From: Scalesia atractyloides
Lineage: Eukaryota; Streptophyta; Magnoliopsida; Asterales; Asteraceae
Length of the DNA stretch: 64,000 nt
Direction of reading: 5' to 3'
NCBI GenBank assembly: GCA_947069175.1
Contig: CAMTDV010000017.1
Location: 50,725,137-50,789,136, forward strand
Positions 36,565 to 46,292 of this stretch are shown piece by piece; the stretch's first letter is position 1, and every line of letters begins with the position of its first letter. Position numbers and translations under genes: made by a program. The notes below the pieces were generated by a model that saw nothing but the letters and a program-made list of their open reading frames with translations, had not been told where the DNA came from and did no database searches.

Positions 36565-36630
36565 GCCGGGTTTCGAACCTGGGTCAGCTAGTTCACCAAA
36601 CAAACACTTTACCGCTCCGCCACTTGACTT
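36565..36630 (-). other. tRNA-like Pol III module in D 5' LTR
   Basis: On the minus strand: A box TGGCGGAGCGG, B box GGTTCGAAACC (both full consensus matches), then TTGTTATTATTTTTTTT as a possible terminator. The acceptor arm does not fold as a true tRNA. Confidence 0.6.
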
Positions 36631-37354
36631 CTTTGTTATTATATCGAAACAAATAAATCTTATGATGAAATCCGAATTCAAACCGGACTTCCAGCGCGGC
36701 TGAACTCGCAATCACCAGAAAATCCGGCGATCCGCGAGTTTAGCCATTTTCCTTTTGACTATAACGTTATAACCGACGTCTACATCGGTTATAACCGACG
36801 TCTGACCCCCAATCCAATTCGTAACCGCCGGAGAAACCTTGACCACGAATCAAGACCCAATTCAGACTAAATTCAACCTGTTCTACCCTATAAATACCCC
36901 CCTCAACCTTCCAGGAATCCTTTCGCTCAAGACCGCACACTTTTTCATAGTTGAAGTGCTCAGGAACTCGTCGCCGGAGATTTCCAATTTCGCCGGAATA
37001 GGTCACCGGAAAACCGAACCCATTTCACTTCTTTGCCTTACTCTAAAAAAAGGACTTCTAGAGCTCAGAAAGAAAGCACCGCACTCACCTCAAACTTCCT
37101 GTAGATCCTCTGTCGCAAGTTACACGTCGCCGAAAAAGTTTCAGTCACCGGAAATTCGTCGGAAATCACACCTGTTCGGTACAACATCCTTAAAACCTTT
37201 CTGTTTAAATTAATTTCATTAATCAGTATACTCAATCAACTAATTCAACAAGAATTATTGATTAAACAGTTGAGTTGATTCTCTGGTTTCATAAACTGAA
37301 GAAGATGAAGTTTGTAATGTGTTTAAAGGAAATTGAAAACGGAAATTATACCGG

Positions 37355-37590
37355 GTTAGACACACAATCCAGTGGTGGACTGTGTGCATATTTAAATCAT
37401 AGTCCCGGGTTCGACTCTGTCCTTGTTCCGATTCGTCATAATATTCAAACCTTTTTATAAAACCCAAATTCGGAACTTGACAGTAAGTGTATAAGAGAAA
37501 TAAAAATCATAATATAAACGGGTTAGTCACCCAGCCTAGTTGGTAGGGCTGGGTGCGTTGCAAGACCAAGGTCTCGAGTTCGAAACGCAT
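37355..37590 (+). other. Two tRNA-like modules in D 5' LTR
   Basis: Module 1: hairpin at 37361-37386 followed by GGTTCGACTCT at 37408-37418. Module 2: CACCCAGCC (37528-37536) pairs with GGCTGGGTG (37547-37555), followed by AGTTCGAAAC near 37577. Spacing about 167 bp. Confidence 0.6.
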
Positions 37591-37629
37591 ACTGCACACC
37601 GGTTCGATCAGTTAAAACCCTTTTTAAAT

Positions 37630-37681
37630 AAATAATTTTCTGATTAAATAAATAAATAAAAAAAAATGTTGACCGTTGACT
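37630..37681. repeat. 52-bp inverted copy of D LTR sequence at LTR/gag junction
   Basis: Exact reverse complement of 41209-41260 in the 3' LTR, including a run of nine A against nine T. It sits between the truncated 5' LTR and the gag fragment. Confidence 0.93.
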
Positions 37682-38582
37682 GGTCTCGCTCGTAGGAAAA
37701 TGAGATCAGGAAAATCCCGCGAGCGCATGGCTGCCCAAATCGCTCAACAAATGGTGGCCGTAATACCCAACATCGTAGTTCAAGTTCAACAAGCCTTTAC
37801 CGCTAATCCCGACAACCCAATCAATCAAGAAGATCAAAACGTTATCAACCCTCCCCCAAGTACCACTAAATGCACCTTCAAGCATTTCAAATCCTGCAAC
37901 TTTGGAAGCAGCCATGGAGTTAGCTACAGAGCTCACCGAAAACCGCATACGGAATAAAGACTTCAAGGAGGAGAAGAAGAAGGATAAAGCATCAACTGAA
38001 ACCTCAAACTCCACCCAAACCGAATCCCCTTCTCAACCCATTTCTAAGAGAAAACGAGATGGGCAAAATTTCGCTATTACCCAAGGCAATCAACCAGCTT
38101 CACAAGTCGTGCCCCTCCAAGCTATCCCAATCACTCAAGTAGCACCCAACTCAACTTACCCAAATAAGAAACCTTACTTTGGACCTCACCCTCAATGCAA
38201 CACCTGTTTTTATCACCATCTATCTACCTTACCTTGTCGACTATGTGCGAATTGTGGACGCTATGGTCATTTGAGCAAGGTTTGCCGCACCCCTCAAAAC
38301 CAAACCTCACCCCCTACTCAAAACATGATCCAAACATATCAACAACCCCAATACCCCATGTTTCCATATGTTCGAGCTTGTTTTAATTGTGGCGACCCTA
38401 CCCACTTTAGAAACACGTGCCCTCGATTGGTTAACATCATAAACACCCAAGCGCAAGCAAACCCAGTTAACCAAGCAAATCAAGAAAACCTAACCACTAG
38501 GCCACCAGCAAGAGGAAGAGCTTACAACATCAACGCCAATCCTGTTGAAGATAATAACGGCCTAAACGAACCAACCAACTAG
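37682..38582 (+). pseudogene. D gag with internal deletion
   Basis: Gag of a chromovirus-type element (capsid and RNA-binding nucleocapsid). The N-terminal part (LARRKMRSGKSRERMAAQIAQ) runs to KCTFKHFKSC at about 37896, where about 440 bp present in F (roughly 57105-57548) are missing; the join shares TGC and shifts phase. The C-terminal part is open at 37902-38582: MELATELTENRIRNKDF, Lys-rich linker, and two intact CCHC knuckles (CANCGRYGHLSKVC, CFNCGDPTHFRNTC). The whole capsid core is deleted, so no working capsid can be made, but the nucleocapsid part is better preserved than in F. Confidence 0.88.
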
Positions 38583-38982
38583 TTTTCTTCACCAAAAATC
38601 AAGATTCAACTCCAACCGCTTAGTTTTTTTTTTTTTTTTGCTTTCTTTATGCTATCTCAATCTTCACGTATCTCAATTATAAATTGGAAATTTATCCAAG
38701 AATCTTAATGCGAATTACTATTTCCGTTTTGTTTTATACTCATTGATTTAACATTCATATCATCATACATCTCAACATATTTCAATCTCATCATTCAAAG
38801 AAGTTGGGTTGTGTCTCACTTCTACATAGACTAACCTCTTCATCATAACAAACGAGAGAGGTATTGTCATCATTCAAACATGTATACTATCAGAATTAAG
38901 ACTCAAGCTTTGGTTGTTGTGTTTGTTTATGTTTTAGAGTCACATAGAACTAATCATAACTTACTGATAAAGCCAATGAAAA

Positions 38983-39043
38983 TTTGACAAGAATATGGTG
39001 GATACGCCGCTGGTACTTCCTATATATAAGTATTCTTGCCAAA
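38983..39043 (+). other. Conserved tail stem-loop, D copy 1
   Basis: TTTGACAAGAATA pairs with TATTCTTGCCAAA (12 of 13, one A-C mismatch); loop as in F. Confidence 0.72.
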
Positions 39044-39365
39044 GGATCAGAGGCATTGTCAGGCGGTTATGAGAAGTTCCATGTAGGATTTAGTAATGTC
39101 ATGGTTGAAGTTTGTTTTATACTCACTGATTTAGCATTCATATCATCATACATCTCAACGTATTTCAATCTCATCATTCAAAGAAGTTGGGTTGTGTCTC
39201 ACTTCTGCATAGACTAACCTCTTCATCATAACAAACGAGAGAGGTACTGTCATCATTCAAACATGTATACTATCAGAATTAAGACTCAAGCTTTGGTTGT
39301 GGTGTTTATTTATGTTCTCGAGTCACATAGAACAAATCTTAACTTACTGATAAAGCCAATGGAAA

Positions 39366-39426
39366 TTTGCCAAGAATATGGTGGATACGCCGCTAGTACT
39401 TCCTACATATAAGTATTCTTGCCAAA
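39366..39426 (+). other. Conserved tail stem-loop, D copy 2
   Basis: TTTGCCAAGAATA pairs with TATTCTTGCCAAA (12 of 13, one C-C mismatch). The loop has two changes (CGCTAGTAC, CTACATATAAG). Confidence 0.72.
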
Positions 39427-39769
39427 GGATCAGAGGCATTGTCAGGCGGTTATGAGAGGTTCCATGTAGGTTTTAGTGGAAAGAAGTTTTGTTTTAGGGT
39501 ATAACCTTATCTTTCCAAACGTATCAAAACTCTTGTGCATGAAATCATACTTAGTGAATCAACTCTGTTTATCCATGTTCCGTATTCTTACACTTTAGGT
39601 ATCAAAAAGAGATTCCTGTAGCCGGGTATTCAACCCTTACTAGGAACGTTACCGCCTCAAATAAGATTTAAACTCTCACCCACTTCTAGTTATGTAATTG
39701 TCTAATTAAAACATCCTCCCTCCAAGTCAAATATACCACTACTACTTAAATTTCGGGACGAAATTTCTA

Positions 39770-39783
39770 AAAGTAGGGGATAC
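39770..39783 (+). other. D polypurine tract
   Basis: AAAGTAGGGGATAC directly before TGTAACATCC. Confidence 0.9.
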
Positions 39784-42224
39784 TGTAACATCCGTCAAAA
39801 AACGGGTTTCCAAAACCTGCTTCGTTTATTAACCGAACATCCAGTTAAAATTTTTGTTGCATGTTTAGAGCTCAAACTAATTTTAAACAATACATAATTA
39901 ATAAACATTTTAGAATTTAAAAACTATAATTATTAAAAAGTAAAAATTAGTGCAAAAAAAATAATAACAAGCTGCCGGGTTTCGAACCTGGGTCAGCTAG
40001 TTCACCAAACAAACACTTTACCGCTCCGTCACTTGACTTCTTTGTTATTATATCGAAACAAATAAATCTTATGATGAAATCCGAATTCAAACCGGACTTC
40101 CAGCGCGGCTGAACTCGCAATCACCGGAAAATCCGGCGATCCGCGAGTTTAGCCATTTTCCTTTTGACTATAACATTATAACCGACGTCTACATCCGTTA
40201 TAACCGACGTCTGACCCCCAATCCAAGTCGTAACCGCCGGAGAAACCTTGACCACGAATCAAGACCCAATTCAGACTAAATTCAACCTGTTCTACCCTAT
40301 AAATACCCCCTCAACCTTCCAGGAATCCTTTCGCTCAAGACCGCACACTTTTTCGTAGTTGAAGTGCTCAGAAACTCGTCGCCGGAGATTTCCAATTTCG
40401 CCGGAATAGGTCACTGGAAAACCGAACCCATTTCACTTCTTTGCCTTACTCTAAAAAAGGACTTCTAGAGCTCAGACAGAAAGCACCGCACTCACCTCAA
40501 ACTTCCTGTAGATCCTCTGTCGCAAGTTACACGTCGCTGGAAAAGTTTCAGTCACCGGAAATTCGTCAGAAATCACACCTGTTCGGTACAACATCCTTAA
40601 AACCTTTCTATTTAAATTAATTTCATTAATCAATATACTCAATCAACTAATTCAACAAGAATTATTGATTAAATAGTTGAGTTGATTCTCTGGTTTCATA
40701 AACTGAAGAAGATGAAGTTTGTAATGTGTTTAAAGGAAATTGAAAACGGAAATTATACCGGGTTAGACACACAGTCTAGTGGTGGACTGTGTGCATATTT
40801 AAATCATAGTCCCGGGTTCGACTCTGTCCTTGTTCCGATTCGTCACAATATTCAAACCTTTTTATAAAACCCAAATTCGGAACTTGACAGTAAGTGTATA
40901 AGAGAAATAAAAATCATAATATAAACGGGTTAGTCACCCCGCCCAGTTGGTAGGGCTGGGTGCGTTGCAAGACCAAGGTCTCGAGTTCGAAACGCATACT
41001 GCACACCGGTTCGATCAGTTAAAACCCTTTTTAAATAAATTAATTTCTGAATTAATCTAAGTAATATATAAATATAATTAAAATCAGATTTATTTCGGGT
41101 TAGACACGTAGCTCAGTTGGTAGAGCTGCGTGCACGCGTACGGGAGGTCACAAGTTCGAACCTCACTCAGCGCACATGATAAACACAATCAGACCGGTCA
41201 ACGGTTAAAGTCAACGGTCAACATTTTTTTTTATTTATTTATTTAATCAGAAAATTATTTAAAAATACTTAAAAATAATATTTTTAAAGTTAGAAAATGT
41301 CCTTAAACTCACAAAAATAAATCTAGAAATCCTATTAAGGTTATGAATTAAAATTATTAATCTCAAATAAAATCCATTTATTTACCGAACCATTATGTTA
41401 TTATTTAGATTAGTTTCTCTCGTGGTTAAATCCAAATTCGTGCGCATTCATCATCAATCCAAGGAAACGCAACCACTGTGAGTGAATTCTTACAAATTCC
41501 CCTTTTTATTCATGTTTTGGGGTGTATCATGTGTCGCTTATATTAATTCGCTTATTCAAACTCGTGCTATACCATTATATGATCTAAACTTAGAATGTAA
41601 ATATTGTTTGTTGTGATGTATTACATATTGTCAAGTTGTATGCAAATTATTTATTAGGCCCATGAGTTCCTCATGGGAGACGAGTTGAACAACGCGTGCC
41701 TCAAAAATATTCATTAGGCCCATCAGTTCGTTGAACAACGCGTGCCTCAAAACTCATTCATTAGGCCCATCAGTTCCTCGTGGGAGACGAGTTGAACAAC
41801 GCGTGCCTCAAAACAATCATTTGTTGTATGTGTGTGCAATATTTAATATTATGTGTTTTGTGAATAAATTTACATCTACATTTACTCATATGTGGCTATG
41901 CACTTTATTTTATAATCAATACAATAAACACGTTTAAATGTTTTCATAGGATTCACTCGCCAACTTTTTGTTGACCCAAAAACCATTTTTACACATGATA
42001 CAGATGGACAGGATGAAGCAAGGAACACATAGGAAATTGCCTTAGAAGAAAAATAATTAAGTCTAGAAAGATGTATAGAACATGTTGTACTTGTATGATT
42101 TGATTGTATGATCTCCTTTAAATTATAATAATAAATATGAAACATTATAATAAATGTCATGAGCTTTGATGAAAACCCAATCATGCCCCGATCACCTTTT
42201 TCCGCTGCGGGTCGAGGTGTGACA
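39784..42224 (+). repeat. D 3' LTR
   Basis: 2,441 bp from TGTAACATCC to GGTGTGACA. TATA box CTATAAATA at 40297-40305. Minus-strand tRNA-like module (B box 39978-39988) and three plus-strand modules (hairpins at 40768-40793, about 40935-40962 and 41105-41132). Three copies of a TTAGGCCCATCAGTTC word lie at 41655-41810. Confidence 0.9.
40760..41175 (+). other. Three tRNA-like modules in D 3' LTR
   Basis: Spaced about 168 bp. The third has A box TAGCTCAGTTG inside the hairpin CACGTAGCTC/GAGCTGCGTG (41105-41132) and B box AGTTCGAACCT at 41153-41163. A T9 run follows at 41224-41232. Confidence 0.62.
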
Positions 42225-42229
42225 AGAAT

Positions 42230-42820
42230 ATCGTCGACTAGCTCATCGAAAACTCACATGTTGTATTTTTAAAGCGTCATTTATGTATAGTTTTGTTTAT
42301 TTTACGCTAGTTAAATGCATCTACCGAGTTTTAAACCATTTAGTCACTTTTAAATGTCCATTCCACACCTTTCACCCTAGCCTATCGTTACAACCCGTAA
42401 AGACCTCTTGATTTACACTTTTTCACATGTTACTTGGTGGAGATTAGATCTTTTGACAGGCTGATGATATTACACGATTCATTGTCTAGGCGTCGAGTGT
42501 TTACACATACACATTTTATGTATGTTTCACAAAAATAGCCGAGTGTGTGTGAACATTGTGAGATGTGTGAAAATTTGCATGCTAAGTCAATCGATAGTGG
42601 GATCACGGCTTCTCGGTTATCTTTAAATATATTCACATGTGCTTGTTTGGTTTGGATTCATTGATGATGTCTTTCGAAAAAACCGGTTAACCGGTATGTA
42701 TGCACATCAGTTATGTAGATTCTAAATTACTTAATCTCGTTAGAAATTCTCTTTTCTTCTATTCTTATTTTCTTATTTTAGTTTGATTGAGGACAAGCAA
42801 AGTTCAAGTGTGGGGAGGTT
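42230..42820 (+). other. C internal region, right part, with polypurine tract
   Basis: Non-coding. Ends with GAGGACAAGCAAAGTTCAAG and the purine-rich TGTGGGGAGGTT directly before the 3' LTR. Confidence 0.75.
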
Positions 42821-45110
42821 TGATATATGTAAAAATACACATACTTTTGTCCCCCGTTTTATCCCTGTTTTACGTTTTTTTGGCTATAAAACCGAAGTTT
42901 TGGCACTTAATCATTTAGGTTTTGGTTTACAGGCCTTAAACAGCGTACCTGACAAGAAAATGAATAAAAAATGGATTTTCCGGCCGAATCGGCAAAGATA
43001 CGAGGATTTTGTTGAGTTCAGCACCATTGGCACGGCAGTGCCACTCTCGGACATGCACGGCAGTGCCACCTTTGGCACGGCAGTGCCGACCTTGATTCTG
43101 CGGCGCACTCTCGTACAGGCACGGCGGTGCCACTTTTGAATATCTGCCCAGATCTGCTGACGTCACAAGATATCATGAACACTGCACGGCCGTGCACTTT
43201 ATTGGCACCGTGCCGATTGAAAAAGTTATAAAAAAATAGCAGATGGCATTCTGGTCGAGATCTAGCACTTTTGGGAGCATCTCAGTCCACTTTCTGGGCT
43301 CCGGAGACACCGTCTTTTGCTCGGAATCAAGCCCCCATAGTGCTGAGAACCTCCGTTACCATCCGGGTCTTCAATCTCCTGCTTGTTTATGGTTTGATTC
43401 TTGAATCTTTCCATGTTTTTTATTATGTTCAAGCATTTTGTTGATGTATTATGTATTATTGTAGCCTAAGGGCAAAAACACTAGTATTCCTTGCTTCATA
43501 AACAACCATTAGTATGTTAATCATGTTTGTAATGACACTTAACAACTTTTTATGTTAATCCTTGATGATTGTTTTGCAACCTTGTTATTGACATTGGATT
43601 CTTGATTATAGTTAATTGTCTTGGATGATTAGTACATGGTTAGTTAGGATATTTGAAAGAAGAAGCTTAATTAATCTTGTATTAGTAAACTTTTAGCTTT
43701 ATTAAAATGTTTACCCCATGAAACTAGAAATGGGTATTGGGTTAATAAGGGATAATTAATATTAATCAAGAGTGCTTTCCGTCACGTAAGGGCCTTACCG
43801 GGTTAGATGGTGTTGTTATGAATTCTTAACATGAACCATAAGCTTAGTTAGTAGTTTCAGCCAAAATTGCTTTCTTAGTGAATTTATGCTTAAGATTCGT
43901 AAAATGAGCTCGGTTGTGATCCAATCTAGGCTATGCTTGTCTCAGTGGTTACATTGTGTTTATCAGTATAACTTTCCTTGATTAAGTGAGGTTAGAAAAC
44001 TCCTAACGAATGGCTAGCTTATTTTTAAGGGATTTTCATGAACATTAATCAATCGGGCGTTAAAGAACAATTTTAGGTGGTTAAAGTGTGTTTATCGTTT
44101 TAACTTTCCGAAGAGTTGTCATGTTAGGATTCCCGAAAGGGATACTAATTGTCTTTGAAAAATGAAAAATTAGTGGCATATCCGACTTAATTAACATATT
44201 CCGGTTGTTCATAAAGCAAGGCTACATTTATATTTTTCATATTTGGAGTCTATTATTTTTACAAAAAGAAAAGGCAACAAAAACCTTATGTTATAGTCAT
44301 TTACTAGTTTAAACACTTAATCAACCTATCTTTTCTACCGGTAGAATAATGACATAGGTTTAGTACTTTTGCTTACGCCCGCATCCATGGATCGATACTT
44401 GGTTCTTACCGATACTTTACTACATATATGACGGGGTACACTTGCCCTTTCGTGTGTGTTTTAATTAGGGGTGTGAATTTCTGACACGACCCGAAAACCC
44501 GACACGAACCTAACACGAAGTTCGCGGGTTTAGGTTTCGTCTAAACGGGTTCGGGTCAGTTTCGGGTTGAACCCGCGAACCCGTTTAGGTTAACGGGTCA
44601 GGTTCGGGTCAACCTGGTCGGGTTGGCGGGTTGACCCGTTTAACACATTTATACTATATTGTATTTTTTATAATATATTTTATGTCATAAACTAAATGGG
44701 GCGTGTATTTATGTCATGATTATAACTTACAAAGAGAAATTAACATAGATTTTATAATTTAAATATGATAATATTATATACATTTGTGTTTTTTTAAGTA
44801 ATTTTTAATTTTAATATATTAATTTCAGAATAAAAATTAAAAAATTCGGGTTAAACGGGTCATGTTCGGGTCAACCCACGAAACTTCGGGTCGTGTTCGG
44901 TTCATATATATGATACGATTTTCGGGTTCGGATCGGGTTCTAGTTCATGTAAAATTTTCGGGTTCGGGTCGGGTTGAACCCGCCAACCCGCGAACACGAC
45001 CCGTTTAGCACCCCTAGGTTTAATCTTGAAGTATAAATCGTTTTTATAAATTTAAAACCGAATCGTGTGTAAAATTCATTGTAAAAATATGTATATACAC
45101 GCACGCGTCA
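42821..45110 (+). repeat. C 3' LTR
   Basis: From TGATATATG to CACGCGTCA, 2,290 bp, including the 551-bp hAT-like insertion. The palindrome cluster GGCACGGCAGTGCC (43029-43042, 43074-43087, with relatives at 43055 and 43118) and GCACGGCCGTGC (43184-43195) lies in its first fifth. Short open frames across this cluster are by-products. Confidence 0.87.
44466..45016. mobile_element. hAT-like MITE in C 3' LTR
   Basis: 551 bp with termini TAGGGGTG and CACCCCTA (8-bp inverted repeats). The flanking octamers GTTTTAAT (44458-44465) and GGTTTAAT (45017-45024) match at 7 of 8. The 5' C LTR lacks the insert (33905-33915 region). The subterminal parts are rich in CGGGTTCGGGTC and its complement. No transposase. 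Confidence 0.82.
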
Positions 45111-46237
45111 GTAAAATACCCGATAGATGGGTAGGATTTCAAATATATGCGTAAACCAAGAGACGGGAACGCGGATAGAAAGTCAAAAGACTCGGACTAT
45201 GAGTTATGACTAAAAGATGATAAAATTTCGCAAACAGAATTTTTGATAATTATGTTCAACTAATTCGAGATTGAATGGGTTGGGTAAAGAATAAGGTTTG
45301 ACTGTCATAAGTGATGGATTTCATACGAAAGAGTCAAACGGGTCAAATAAAATATAATGCTTGATAGTGTAAGCAGGCGCAAACTAAATAATGGGAGCGC
45401 AAAATATTAATAAACCTAAGCAATGGGTCATGAGAAAAAAAATCTTTGACACCAAGAATATATATTGTAAGAGCAAAATTACACGAGTAAAAGATGATCT
45501 ACAGGATCACCATAACCTTCGGGTTATAAACAATGTAAAAGGTCTACAGGACCAAAATGATCCTTGGGTCACAAATAGAAAGAAACGAACTATAGGGGTC
45601 TCACCTTAAAAAGGTGAATACCTAGGAAATAGCCTATGAGGCTAAGTGAAAGAACCTACGGGTCACTTGGGTAAAGCATGGGAACTGGTTATGATTCCCC
45701 GCGTAATATAATAACGGAAAGAATAAAATTCTTGATTGTCAATTTCTTGAAATGAGTAATTGGCGTAAGTTAAAGAGAAAACGTTAAACGAAAATTCGGT
45801 TTTAGTCAAAAAGCAACGTTTTAACGAACATAAACAGTATGAGATGGTTTGGGAAATGATTAACATTAAAAGAAACAGATCTTGACACCAATAGGTGTAA
45901 GACAATAAATTCGAAAGGAGGATTTCGGATGATGAAAAGTTTATATAAACTTAAACACGACGTGATGCGATGCGATCATGATCAACAAAAGTAAAATAGA
46001 ACATAATCACGTTGTAGATTGAGTTACGGAATAAGAGGACATAAACTCATATAAGGCCGAGGAATGATAAGGTATGAAGTAGCCGATGACTAGTAAATCT
46101 AGTCGTAAAGATCATTTAGGGTCAAATAGTAATTATAACTTAATAAAAAGCGCTTATCATTTTAGGATTAGCGTGGAAGAAGTGTGAACTATGTAATAAA
46201 GGTTTCGGGGATGAAACCTCTTTAAGGGGGGTAGACT
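45111..46237 (+). other. B internal remnant and polypurine tract
   Basis: The 1.1 kb before B's second LTR. No convincing pol; a 72-codon frame at 45391-45609 has no recognisable domain. Ends CTCTTTAAGGGGGGTAGACT, a purine-rich tract typical of plant gypsy elements. Confidence 0.65.
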
Positions 46238-46258
46238 CGTAACACCCTAAAAATATAA

Positions 46259-46292
<34 letters not shown>

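Larger units (their letters stand above)
36375..37629 (+). repeat. D 5' LTR, truncated
   Basis: Matches 39784-41040 of the 3' LTR. TATA box CTATAAATA at 36888-36896. Contains a minus-strand tRNA-like module (B box 36569-36579, A box 36612-36622) and two plus-strand modules (hairpins at 37361-37386 and 37528-37555). Confidence 0.88.
38583..39769 (+). other. D non-coding tail with two repeat units
   Basis: Two tandem units of about 375 bp (from GTTTTATACTCA at about 38734 and 39112), each holding GAGAGAGGTA, TATCAGAATTAAGACTCAAG and one conserved stem-loop. Ends with the palindrome AAATTTCGGGACGAAATTT at about 39750-39768 before the polypurine tract. Confidence 0.8.
36375..42224 (+). mobile_element. 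Element D: non-autonomous gag-only chromovirus-like element, damaged
   Basis: 5,850 bp flanked by AGAAT. 5' LTR truncated at 37629, a 52-bp inverted LTR piece, two gag pieces with an internal deletion, a repetitive tail with two conserved stem-loops, polypurine tract (AAAGTAGGGGATAC) and a complete 3' LTR. No primer site and no pol. The first 525 bp of the two LTRs differ at about seven places by eye. Confidence 0.9.
33002..45110 (+). mobile_element. Element C: non-coding Athila-type derivative, 5'-truncated, with D nested inside
   Basis: Own sequence 33002-36374 and 42230-45110. It has an LTR, the primer site TGGCGCCGTTGCCG, a 3-kb internal region without gag or pol, a polypurine tract ending GTGTGGGGAGGTT, and a 3' LTR from TGATATATG to GCGTCA. 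The first LTR lacks about 735 bp at its start. Large internal region, no coding: the pattern called LARD. Confidence 0.82.

Noticed and set aside
36839..37213. Open frame of 124 codons in the D 5' LTR
   Set aside because: It spans the TATA box and untranslated start region, and the 3' LTR copy does not keep it open.
42783..43166. Overlapping frames on both strands (118 and 76 codons)
   Set aside because: They arise from the CG-rich palindrome cluster of the C LTR, which lacks stops on both strands.
44466..45016. Helitron fragment
   Set aside because: It has inverted termini and a near-perfect 8-bp target duplication, which fit hAT and not Helitron.
45391..45609. 72-codon frame as a B protein remnant
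   Set aside because: No recognisable retroelement motif and strong Lys/Asn bias expected by chance in A-rich DNA.
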